NCBI GenBank assembly: GCA_900549295.1
Contig: URNG01000077.1
Location: forward strand, 1-15,643
Direction of reading: 5' to 3'
DNA: 15,643 nt
Source: an uncultured Rhodocyclaceae bacterium
GTDB lineage: Bacteria; Pseudomonadota; Gammaproteobacteria; Burkholderiales; Rhodocyclaceae
Position numbers and translations under genes: made by a program. Positions 1 to 6,353 of the stretch are shown here, in pieces (position 1 is the first letter of the stretch; every line of letters begins with the position of its first letter). The notes under the pieces were generated by a model. That model was not told the DNA's origin and did no database searches. It saw only the letters and a program-made list of their open reading frames with translations.

Positions 1-266
1 AGCCGAACTCCGCACAGGGTCTCGCGGGGGACCAGCCGGTCGACGAACAGGCGGTAGCCGCGCGCCGTCGGCACCCGTCCGGCGGAAGTGTGCGGGCTGG
101 CGACGAAACCGGCTTCTTCCAGATCGGCCATGACGTTGCGGATGGTGGCCGGCGACAGATCGAGCCGGGAAAACTTCGACAGGGCGCGCGAACCCACCGG
201 CTGGCCGTCGGCAATGTAGTGTTCGACCAAAGTCTTGAGCAGGGAGCGGGAGCGTTCGTCGAGCAT
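1..266 (-). CDS. hrcA: Heat-inducible transcription repressor HrcA, N-terminal part (cut by window edge)
   Basis: The reading frame begins MLDERSRSLLKTLVEHYIAD and continues through the HrcA winged-helix DNA-binding region, with the family signatures GSRALS (about residues 26-31), LSPATIRNVMADLEEAGF and SPHTSAGRVPT, then GYRLFVDRLV. Only 88 codons are visible; the GAF-like and C-terminal parts of this usually ~340-residue protein lie off the window. HrcA represses groE/dnaK-type chaperone genes by binding CIRCE operators; no CIRCE element was seen here. The start is the ATG at 266-264, the usual start for the family. It has no Shine-Dalgarno sequence, and a TAGAAT box ends only 7 bases upstream, so the message may be leaderless. 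The last ~10 residues (PRETLCGVRL) fit the family poorly and lie beside a G5 run at 26-30, so the extreme edge could be unreliable. The identification itself is firm. Confidence 0.93.
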   Translation of the reverse strand, partial: MLDERSRSLLKTLVEHYIADGQPVGSRALSKFSRLDLSPATIRNVMADLEEAGFVASPHTSAGRVPTARGYRLFVDRLVPRETLCGVR

Positions 267-273
267 GGCCGGG

Positions 274-299
274 ATTCTACCCAAAAGCCACCCAAAAGC
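274..299 (-). promoter_or_regulatory. Candidate hrcA promoter with tandem 10-mer repeat
   Basis: On the minus strand a TAGAAT hexamer (274-279) lies 7 bases before the hrcA ATG. Immediately upstream, where a -35 region would sit, the + strand 10-mer ACCCAAAAGC occurs twice, at 279-288 and 290-299, with an 11-base period (one helical turn). There is no good -35 hexamer. The arrangement suggests an activator or repressor site on a leaderless promoter, but this is inference; no known operator was recognised. Confidence 0.35.
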
Positions 300-324
300 A
301 GCACCGGCCCGTGCAGGGAATGCC

Positions 325-354
325 TTGGGGGGGATGGGCGCCCTTTGTTACAAT
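325..354 (+). promoter_or_regulatory. Candidate sigma-70 promoter for the diguanylate cyclase gene
   Basis: TTGGGG (325-330), an 18-base spacer and TACAAT (349-354) would start transcription near 361, giving a leader of about 57 bases to the ATG at 418. The -10 box is good and the -35 box weak (3 of 6). No other hexamer pair in the 151-base hrcA/cyclase gap looks better. Confidence 0.4.
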
Positions 355-417
355 GCAGGAACGGTGTGGCAGAGGTGCTTTCCGCAGTTGTTGGGCGGGG
401 CACGGGGGGGGAGAAAA

Positions 418-2475
418 ATGCGCAGAGTCTTGTTGCGATATCGTTACTGGCCCTTGCCGATTGCTGTGTGGACAGCGGTGGTTCTGGCATCCTGGTTCTG
501 GAATCAGGCGCTGGTCGAGCATAAGCTTTTACATCTGGCGAGCGATCGCGCCGAGTTCGTGTTCAAGATGGTGGAAACCGCGCGGCTGTGGAATGCGCGT
601 CACGGCGGGGTGTATGCGGCTATCGATGAACATACGCCGCCCAATCCGTACCTCGAGGTGCCGGACCGCGAAATCACCACGCCGGGCGGCGTCGAACTGA
701 CGATGGTGAATCCGGCCTACATGACCCACCAGTTGATCGAGGTGGTGAGCGAGCGTACGGATCTGCGCCTGCATCTGACCAGTCTCAAGCCGCTCAACCC
801 CAGGAATGGAGCCGATGCCTGGGAAACGGTGCAGTTGAAGAAATTCGAGCAGGGTTCGGGGGATGTGCTCGAAACGGTGCGGGACGGCGGGGTCGAACAT
901 TTTCGTTTCATGGCGCCGCTCAAGGTGGAAGAGCCTTGCCTGAAATGCCATCGCCACCAGGGGTATCGCTTGGGAGAAATCCGTGGCGGTCTGAGTGTTT
1001 CCTTTCCGGCGTCGCCCCTGCGGGCGCAGGAAGCGGTGCAATTGCGCCGTATCGGGTTAATGCACCTGATCGCCTGGTGCCTGGTGTCGGCCTTGATGTT
1101 GTTTGGCTTCGTGCGTTTTCGCCGGCATGTCCTTGAGTTGGAAACGGCCAAGGAACAGACCGAATCGCTGATCGTGGAACGCACCGCCGAATTGCGCGAA
1201 CAGATGCTGGAGCGCCAGCAGGCGGAAGCGCAATTGCGCTTGTTCATCGAATCCTCCGGCGAGGGCATTCTCGGCATGGATCTGCGCGGACGCTGTACGC
1301 TGGCCAATCCGGAAGCGCTGCGCCTGCTGCGTTCGCAAGCGGAACATCTGCTGGGCAAGGAACTGCCGGCAACGATTCACCCCCGTCACAGCGACGGCAC
1401 GCCGCATACGCCGGCAAGTTGCGCCCTGCATCGCACGCTGCAAAGCGGTCAGGCGGTGCACGACGACAGCGACGTGTTCTGGCGCGCGGATGGTGTCGCC
1501 ATTCCGGTCGAATACCGCTCGCACCCGCTCTACGCCGACGGTTATCTGCTCGGCGCGGTCATCACCTTCAGCGACATCAGCCAGCGCCGCGCGGCGGAGG
1601 CGAGCTTGCGCAAGCTCTCCAGCGCGATCGAGCACAGCCCGGCGGCGGCCGTGATTACCGACCGCCAGGGCGCGATCGAGTACGTCAATCCGCGCTTCAG
1701 TGAAATGACGGGCTATGCCGCGGAGGAGGTGCTGGGAGAGAACCCGCGCATCTGGCAATCCGGCAATACGCCGCAGAAAACCTACGAACGCCTGTGGGCG
1801 ACGATAGGCGCGGGCGAATTGTGGGAAGGCGAATGGCAGAACAAGACCCGCCAGGGCGCGCTTTTCTGGGCGCGGGCGCGCATTTCGCCGATCCGCAGCG
1901 AGAGCGGCGAGATCACCCACTTCGTTTTATTGATGGAGGACATCAGCGCCCACAAGGCGCAGGAAGAAACCATCTGGCACCAGGCCCATTACGACGGCCT
2001 CACGGCTTTGCCCAACCGCACCCTGTTCGCCGAGCGTCTGAACCAGGGACTCAGCCAAGCCGAGCGCAACGATGCCGTGTGCGCCTTGTTCTACATCGAT
2101 CTGGATGGTTTCAAGGCGGTGAACGACACCCTGGGCCATGCAGCGGGCGACCTGCTGCTGCAGGAAGTCGGCCAGCGCCTGCTTGCCTGCGTGCGCGACA
2201 GCGACACCGTGGCCCGCCTGGGCGGGGACGAGTTCGCCATCATCCTGCCGCAGGTGTCGGGGCGCGACGGGGCTAGCCTCGTGGCAGAAAACGTATTGCG
2301 CGCCCTGGCGCAGGTTTTTTCCCTCAACGGCAAACAGGCGCAGGTTTCCGCGTCCATCGGCATTGCCTTCTATCCCGACCACGTGGCAACGGCGGATGCC
2401 CTGATGCGCGCCGCCGATGCGGCGATGTACGCGGTGAAGGCGGCGGGCAAGGGGAATTACCGGTTTGCACAGTGA
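418..2475 (+). CDS. Membrane diguanylate cyclase with periplasmic CxxCH (DUF3365/Tll0287-like) sensor, two PAS domains and GGDEF
   Basis: Predicted to make cyclic-di-GMP from two GTP in response to a periplasmic signal. The chosen ATG follows a purine-rich GGGGAGAAAA stretch and places a membrane segment at once (about residues 8-27); the open frame extends upstream to 235 but without such a start. Residues ~28-210 form a periplasmic domain with C174-L-K-C177-H178, a c-type haem attachment motif, followed by GEIRGGLSVSFP, as in DUF3365/Tll0287-like sensors. A second membrane helix spans ~212-232, then a coiled coil (~235-270), PAS 1 (~272-395), PAS 2 (~400-520) and a GGDEF domain (~521-685). 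The signature G602-G-D-E-F606 is intact, and R593-D-S-D596 five residues before it is a complete product-inhibition I-site. There is no EAL domain. The gene seems monocistronic, with its own promoter and terminator. Output is well supported; haem ligation and the signal (redox, NO, O2) are inference. Confidence 0.9.
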   Translation: MRRVLLRYRYWPLPIAVWTAVVLASWFWNQALVEHKLLHLASDRAEFVFKMVETARLWNARHGGVYAAIDEHTPPNPYLEVPDREITTPGGVELTMVNPAYMTHQLIEVVSERTDLRLHLTSLKPLNPRNGADAWETVQLKKFEQGSGDVLETVRDGGVEHFRFMAPLKVEEPCLKCHRHQGYRLGEIRGGLSVSFPASPLRAQEAVQLRRIGLMHLIAWCLVSALMLFGFVRFRRHVLELETAKEQTESLIVERTAELREQMLERQQAEAQLRLFIESSGEGILGMDLRGRCTLANPEALRLLRSQAEHLLGKELPATIHPRHSDGTPHTPASCALHRTLQSGQAVHDDSDVFWRADGVAIPVEYRSHPLYADGYLLGAVITFSDISQRRAAEASLRKLSSAIEHSPAAAVITDRQGAIEYVNPRFSEMTGYAAEEVLGENPRIWQSGNTPQKTYERLWATIGAGELWEGEWQNKTRQGALFWARARISPIRSESGEITHFVLLMEDISAHKAQEETIWHQAHYDGLTALPNRTLFAERLNQGLSQAERNDAVCALFYIDLDGFKAVNDTLGHAAGDLLLQEVGQRLLACVRDSDTVARLGGDEFAIILPQVSGRDGASLVAENVLRALAQVFSLNGKQAQVSASIGIAFYPDHVATADALMRAADAAMYAVKAAGKGNYRFAQ

Positions 2476-2523
2476 CTTTGGCGCGGTAGCTTGGGATTGC
2501 CACCGTAAAAGGCGTGCCGCAAA

Positions 2524-2560
2524 AACGAAAAACCGCCATGCAAACTGGCGGTTTTTCGTT
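2524..2560. terminator. Bidirectional rho-independent terminator between the cyclase gene and dksA
   Basis: A perfect 15-bp inverted repeat (AACGAAAAACCGCCA, 2524-2538, with its complement at 2546-2560) encloses a 7-base loop. A-runs on the left arm and T-runs on the right arm make it usable from both strands, as expected between two convergent genes. It ends 14 bases from the dksA stop codon. Confidence 0.88.
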
Positions 2561-2574
2561 GCGGAGCAGGCGGC

Positions 2575-3000
2575 TTATTTTGCCATCTGCTTTTCCTTCA
2601 GTTCATCGAGCGTCTTGCAGTCGATGCACAGGGTGGCCGTGGGGCGGGCTTCCAGGCGCTTGATGCCGATTTCAACGCCGCATTTGTCGCAGTAGCCGTA
2701 ATCGTCGTCGGTGATGCGTGCCAGGGTTTCCTCGATTTTCTTGATCAGCTTGCGCTCGCGGTCGCGGTTGCGCAGTTCGATCGCCATGTCGGTTTCCTGG
2801 CTGGCCCGATCGTTCGGGTCGGCAAACACGGTGGCTTCGTCCTGCATGGTGTGCACCGTGCGGTCGATATCCTCGCTCAACTCCTTTTTCAGCGACTCCA
2901 GAATTTTCCGAAAGTGGGTGAGCTGCTTGTTGTTCATGTACGCCTCACCCGCTTTGGGCTCGTAGGGAACGAACTGTTTGTGGACCAATTCTTCTGCCAT
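2575..3000 (-). CDS. dksA: RNA polymerase-binding transcription factor DksA
   Basis: DksA binds the RNA polymerase secondary channel and, with ppGpp, represses rRNA and tRNA promoters and activates amino-acid synthesis genes. The 141-residue protein is of usual length. It has an N-terminal globular part, a coiled coil whose tip carries the functional motif D61-P-N-D64-RASQE, and a zinc finger with C104-x2-C107 and C125-x2-C128 inside GYCDKCGVEIGIKRLEARPT, close to the E. coli sequence. I chose the ATG at 3000-2998. A longer frame can start at a TTG 24 bases upstream (3024-3022), but it adds eight residues with no family support. It is transcribed away from the tRNA-Pro gene and converges on the diguanylate cyclase gene, sharing a terminator with it. 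No oddities were seen. Confidence 0.97.
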   Translation of the reverse strand: MAEELVHKQFVPYEPKAGEAYMNNKQLTHFRKILESLKKELSEDIDRTVHTMQDEATVFADPNDRASQETDMAIELRNRDRERKLIKKIEETLARITDDDYGYCDKCGVEIGIKRLEARPTATLCIDCKTLDELKEKQMAK

Positions 3001-3033
3001 ATTCTGAGCGCTTCCAGTTGCCAAAAAAAGCGA

Positions 3034-3062
3034 TAAATATCAGAAAGATCGGGGGGTGGCAA
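3034..3062 (-). promoter_or_regulatory. Candidate dksA promoter
   Basis: On the minus strand TTGCCA (3062-3057, 5 of 6 to the -35 consensus), a 17-base spacer and TATTTA (3039-3034) lie upstream of dksA. They would give a start near 3027 and a leader of about 26 bases. The -35 box is good and the -10 box only fair. Confidence 0.45.
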
Positions 3063-3133
3063 GCAAGATCGATGGTGCACTGCGATGTAAAAATTACTGC
3101 CACGCCTGAATGACGAACAAACTGCAATCCAGG

Positions 3134-3163
3134 CTGGCATTACGTGGCAACTCCCGGTACAAT
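3134..3163 (+). promoter_or_regulatory. tRNA-Pro promoter with GC-rich discriminator
   Basis: CTGGCA (3134-3139), an 18-base spacer and TACAAT (3158-3163) are followed by CCGCCCCC before the tRNA at 3176. A GC-rich discriminator between -10 and start is the hallmark of stringently controlled tRNA/rRNA promoters sensitive to ppGpp and DksA. Confidence 0.6.
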
Positions 3164-3175
3164 CCGCCCCCTCGT

Positions 3176-3252
3176 CGGGGCGTAGCGCAGCCTGGTAGCG
3201 CATCTGCTTTGGGAGCAGAGGGTCGTGAGTTCGAATCCCACCGCCCCGACCA
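3176..3252 (+). tRNA. tRNA-Pro, anticodon TGG
   Basis: A full 77-base cloverleaf with encoded CCA. The acceptor stem pairs CGGGGCG (3176-3182) with CGCCCCG (3242-3248). The D stem is GCGC/GCGC, the anticodon stem TCTGC/GCAGA, and the loop TTTGGGA carries anticodon TGG at 3210-3212. The T arm is GTGAG-TTCGAAT-CCCAC with one A-C mismatch (3228 against 3238). The C at the 5' end paired to G is typical of bacterial tRNA-Pro. The tRNA appears to be transcribed alone, between its own promoter and terminator. Confidence 0.97.
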
Positions 3253-3263
3253 AATTTCACATC

Positions 3264-3312
3264 AACGGGTTTTGCACAGCGACTCCATCGCGCGCAAAAA
3301 ACCCGTTTTTTT
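3264..3312 (+). terminator. Rho-independent terminator of tRNA-Pro
   Basis: ACGGGTTTT (3265-3273) pairs with AAAACCCGT (3298-3306), with a 24-base loop that may fold further through GC/GC at its base, followed by a seven-T tract (3306-3312). It starts 12 bases after the tRNA CCA end. Confidence 0.75.
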
Positions 3313-3340
3313 GTTTCTGCATCCCCCCCCGCTTGCCGCG

Positions 3341-3442
3341 TTCTGAATCAATCGAAACCGTTCGGGCTGAGCCTGTCGAAGCCCTTGATGTTGCAGGTGA
3401 TGTCCTTCGACAAGCGCTCAGGGCGAACGGTTTTGTTCAGAA
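3341..3442. repeat. REP-like imperfect inverted repeat downstream of ppc
   Basis: The outer arms are TTCTGAA (3341-3347) and TTCAGAA (3436-3442). The main arms run from AACCGTTCGGGCTGAGCC (from 3356) through GTCGAAG, and from CCTTCGAC (from 3404) through GGGCGAACGGTT. The right arm has two extra bases (GC in AAGCGCTCAG), which breaks the symmetry. The TTCGACAAG-CTCAG-CGAACGG core resembles an intergenic repeat that I recall as being scattered in many proteobacterial genomes. It lies five bases beyond the ppc stop codon and may help terminate or stabilise that transcript; it lacks a T-tract. Confidence 0.7.
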
Positions 3443-3447
3443 CCTCC

Positions 3448-6222
3448 TTACCCGCTGTTGCGCAAACCCGCCGCCACGCCGTTGATGGTGATGTGGATGC
3501 CGCGGGCGATGCGCTCGTCGGTGTCGCCGGCGCGGTGGCGTTTGAGGAGTTCGACCTGCAGGTGGTTGAGCGGGTCGATGTAGGGCGCGCGCAGTTGCAG
3601 GGAGTGTTTCAGGGCGGCGTTGTCGGCGAGGAAGTCGTCCTGTTCGAGAATCGCGAGCAGGTGTTTGCGGGTGCGCTGCCATTCCTCGCTGATGCGTGTA
3701 AACAGATGGGTGCGCAGGGCGGCGTCGCTGACCAGATCGGCGTAGCGGGAGGCGATGCCGAGGTCGGTCTTGGCCAGCACCATGTCCATGTTGGAGAGCA
3801 GGCTCCGGAAGAAGGGCCAGTGCCGGTGCATGTGGCGCAAGGTGGCGAGGCCGTCCGGGTGGGCGGCCAGCCAGGCTTCGACGGCGCTGCCGAAGCCGTA
3901 CCAGCCGGGCAGCATGAGGCGGCATTGCGCCCAGGAAAACACCCAGGGAATGGCGCGCAGGTCTTCGATGCGCTCGGACGGTTTGCGCGAGGCTGGGCGG
4001 CTGCCGATGTTCAGCGCGGCGATTTCCGATACTACCGTCGATTGGCGGAAATACGTGGTGAAGCCGGGTTCTTCATACACCAGGCTGCGGTAGGCGCGAA
4101 AGGCGTGGGTCGAGAGTTCGTCCAGCACGGCATGGAAGCTGCCGGTTTCGGCCAGGGTGTTTTCCGGATTGCTCAGGCTGGCTTCCAGCGTGGCGGCGAG
4201 CAGCACTTCCAGATTGCGCCGGCCATTGTCGGGGTTGCCGTATTTAGTGGCGATGACTTCGCCCTGTTCGGTGAGGCGGATCTGCCCGGACACCGCGCCG
4301 GCGGGCTGGGCGAGGATGGCGTGGTAGGACGGCCCGCCGCCGCGCCCGACCGAGCCGCCGCGCCCGTGAAAGAGGCGCAGGCGCACGCCGTGGCGGCGAA
4401 AGACCTCGGCCAGCGCGATTTCCGCCTTGTACAGTTCCCAGCCGGAAGTGAGGAAGCCGCCGTCCTTGTTGCTGTCCGAATAGCCGAGCATGACTTCCTG
4501 CTCGTCGCCTCGGCTGCGCACCAGGGCGCGGTAGATCGGGTGCCGGAACAGCGTTTCCATGATGGCGGCGCTTTTCTGCAAATCCTCGATGGTTTCAAAG
4601 AGCGGGATGATGTTGACGGCCAGTTGCGGCGCCTTCTGTTCCGGGCCGGCGCTGCGCAACAAGCCGGCTTCCTTGAGCAGCAGGGCGAGTTCGAGCAGAT
4701 CGGAGGCGCTGTCGGTTTTCGAGATGATGCAATTGGGAAGCGCTGCTTCGCCGTATTTCTCGCGCAGCTCGCGGGCGGCAAAGAAGATGGCCAGTTCGCC
4801 CTCGGTTTCTTCGTCGTAAGCGAGCCAGGGCGAGTGGAGCGGACGCGGCGTGGCGAGTTCTTCCGAGAGCAGGGCCAGACGCCCGCTTTCATCGAGCGCG
4901 GCGTAATCCGGGCAGCGTCCTGCGGCGGCAAAGAGCGCCGCGACGCTGCGCGCATGCACATCCGAATTCTGGCGCAGGTCGATGGGCGCCAGATGAAAAC
5001 CGAACACCTGCACGGCGCGCAGCAAACGGCGCAAACGCCCGCCGGCCAGCCGCGCGCTGTTGTTTTCCTTGAGCGACAGGGCGAGGATTTTCAGTTCCTC
5101 GCGCAATTCGCGGCTCGATGCGTAGGGGACGGCAGGGGCGATTTCCGGGCGCAAAGGCTCGCTCTGGTCGAGCGTGCGTGCGGTCGCCGCCAGCCGGGCG
5201 TAAATGCCGGAGAGCGCCCGGCGGTAGGGTTCGTCGCTGCGCTGCGGCGAGCGGTCGGGGGACGCCGCCGCCAATGCCGCCAGCGCCGGGCTGACCGGAA
5301 CGAGCAGCGCGGACAGCGGCAGTTCCGCGCCCAGGGCGTGCACTTCTTCCTGGTAATGGCGCAGTGCCGCCACCGATTGCAGGCGCAGCGCCTCGCGCAG
5401 AATGCCGGCGGTGACGAAGGGATTGCCGTCGCGGTCGCCACCGATCCAGGAGCCGACGCGGAAAAACGGCGGCAAGGCCCAGTCGCGCTGTGGGTAGCGC
5501 TTTTCCAGATGACGGGCGATTTCGATGTAGAGCCGGGGCAGTTCCTGGAAAAAGGTTTCCTCGAAGTAACGGATGCCGTTCTTCACTTCGTCGATCACCT
5601 GCAGGCGCACCGGACGCAGCATGCGCGATTGCCACAGGGTGAGGATGGCGTTGGCCAGGGCGTCCTCGTTGTCGGCCTGTTCTTCCGGCGTCAGCGTGAG
5701 GCGCTCGCGCGCTTCGAGCAGCGCGGCAATGGCCTGGTGATTGCGCAACAGGCTCTGCCGCTGCACTTCGGTCGGGTGCGCCGTGAGCACCGGCGCGACC
5801 AGGGCATGGGCGAAAAAATCGGCCACGGCGGCCTGATCGCAACCGGTTTCTTCCAGCCGTTCGAGGGCATGCAGCAAGCTGCCCTCGCGCGGCGGCGAAC
5901 CGGCCAGATCGTGCGCCCGGCGGCGGCGGATGTGGTGGGCGTCTTCGGCGATGTTGGCCAGTTGCAGGAAATAGCTGAAGGCGCGTACCACGGGCTGGGT
6001 GTTGGCGGGCGGCAGGGTATCGAGCAATTGCGCCAGCGCGGCGCGCTCGTCCTGGTTGCCGCCGCGAGCGAAGTGGACGGCGGTCTGGCGGATTTTCTCG
6101 ACCCAGTCGAAAACCGCGTCGCCCTCCTGGGCGCGCAGGGTGTCGCCCAGAATGCGGCCCAGGTGGCGGATGTCGCGGTGCAGGGGATCGTCTTTGTGCA
6201 GTTGTGGCCTGGTGCTGGACAT
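3448..6222 (-). CDS. ppc: Phosphoenolpyruvate carboxylase
   Basis: Carboxylates phosphoenolpyruvate with bicarbonate to oxaloacetate, an anaplerotic cytoplasmic reaction needed for growth on CO2. The 924-residue product is full length (E. coli 883). Visible motifs in order: VLTAHPTEVQRQS with catalytic H149; GSWIGGDRDGNP at 257-268; LGYSDSNKDGG with K586; and the glycine-rich loop FHGRGGSVGRGGGP at 618-631, which supplies the key arginines. The C-terminus GLRNSG matches the conserved end that takes part in catalysis and allostery. The ATG at 6222-6220 has a GGAA stretch just upstream and gives a normal N-terminus. The gene lies in the same direction as cbbM, 131 bases after its stop, but a terminator sits between, so it probably has its own promoter. 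The placement suggests a carbon-fixation neighbourhood. No truncation or frameshift was seen. Confidence 0.97.
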   Translation of the reverse strand: MSSTRPQLHKDDPLHRDIRHLGRILGDTLRAQEGDAVFDWVEKIRQTAVHFARGGNQDERAALAQLLDTLPPANTQPVVRAFSYFLQLANIAEDAHHIRRRRAHDLAGSPPREGSLLHALERLEETGCDQAAVADFFAHALVAPVLTAHPTEVQRQSLLRNHQAIAALLEARERLTLTPEEQADNEDALANAILTLWQSRMLRPVRLQVIDEVKNGIRYFEETFFQELPRLYIEIARHLEKRYPQRDWALPPFFRVGSWIGGDRDGNPFVTAGILREALRLQSVAALRHYQEEVHALGAELPLSALLVPVSPALAALAAASPDRSPQRSDEPYRRALSGIYARLAATARTLDQSEPLRPEIAPAVPYASSRELREELKILALSLKENNSARLAGGRLRRLLRAVQVFGFHLAPIDLRQNSDVHARSVAALFAAAGRCPDYAALDESGRLALLSEELATPRPLHSPWLAYDEETEGELAIFFAARELREKYGEAALPNCIISKTDSASDLLELALLLKEAGLLRSAGPEQKAPQLAVNIIPLFETIEDLQKSAAIMETLFRHPIYRALVRSRGDEQEVMLGYSDSNKDGGFLTSGWELYKAEIALAEVFRRHGVRLRLFHGRGGSVGRGGGPSYHAILAQPAGAVSGQIRLTEQGEVIATKYGNPDNGRRNLEVLLAATLEASLSNPENTLAETGSFHAVLDELSTHAFRAYRSLVYEEPGFTTYFRQSTVVSEIAALNIGSRPASRKPSERIEDLRAIPWVFSWAQCRLMLPGWYGFGSAVEAWLAAHPDGLATLRHMHRHWPFFRSLLSNMDMVLAKTDLGIASRYADLVSDAALRTHLFTRISEEWQRTRKHLLAILEQDDFLADNAALKHSLQLRAPYIDPLNHLQVELLKRHRAGDTDERIARGIHITINGVAAGLRNSG

Positions 6223-6251
6223 GAATGGATTCCGGTGGAAGGGGCTGGGGC

Positions 6252-6257
6252 ATTGTA
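6252..6257 (-). promoter_or_regulatory. Candidate -10 box for ppc
   Basis: TACAAT on the minus strand (6257-6252) lies 29 bases before the ppc ATG and downstream of the cbbM terminator. No convincing -35 hexamer was found 16-18 bases upstream, where the sequence is GC-rich, so this is a weak call or an activator-dependent promoter. Confidence 0.35.
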
Positions 6258-6298
6258 ATGATTTTGCCGGCGCTGCTGCCGGTGGCTGGGGCGAAGAT

Positions 6299-6322
6299 GA
6301 AAAAACCCCGCTGCGGCGGGGT
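6299..6322 (-). terminator. Rho-independent terminator of the cbbY-cbbM unit
   Basis: On the minus strand ACCCCGC pairs with GCGGGGT (6322-6316 and 6311-6305) around a four-base loop, followed by a run of Ts (6305-6300). It lies about 30 bases beyond the cbbM stop codon and separates cbbM from ppc. Confidence 0.85.
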
Positions 6323-6353
6323 CGGGTGAGAACGAAAATGCGGGCGGGGCGTA

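Noticed and set aside
324..411. G-runs near the cyclase start as further junction artefacts
   Set aside because: Promoter, ribosome site and reading frame are coherent across them, unlike the right edge, so I take them as genuine GC-rich spacer.
235..417. Longer N-terminus for the diguanylate cyclase
   Set aside because: It would overlap hrcA and place 61 low-complexity residues before the first membrane segment; the ATG at 418 has a purine-rich ribosome site.
3001..3024. Upstream TTG start for dksA
   Set aside because: It adds eight residues not seen in the family; the ATG at 3000 gives the normal N-terminus and length.
3385..6258. 957-codon open frame on the plus strand opposite ppc
   Set aside because: It is an antisense shadow of ppc caused by high-GC codon bias. 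The composition is unnatural, it has no motifs, and the minus frame is a full PEP carboxylase.
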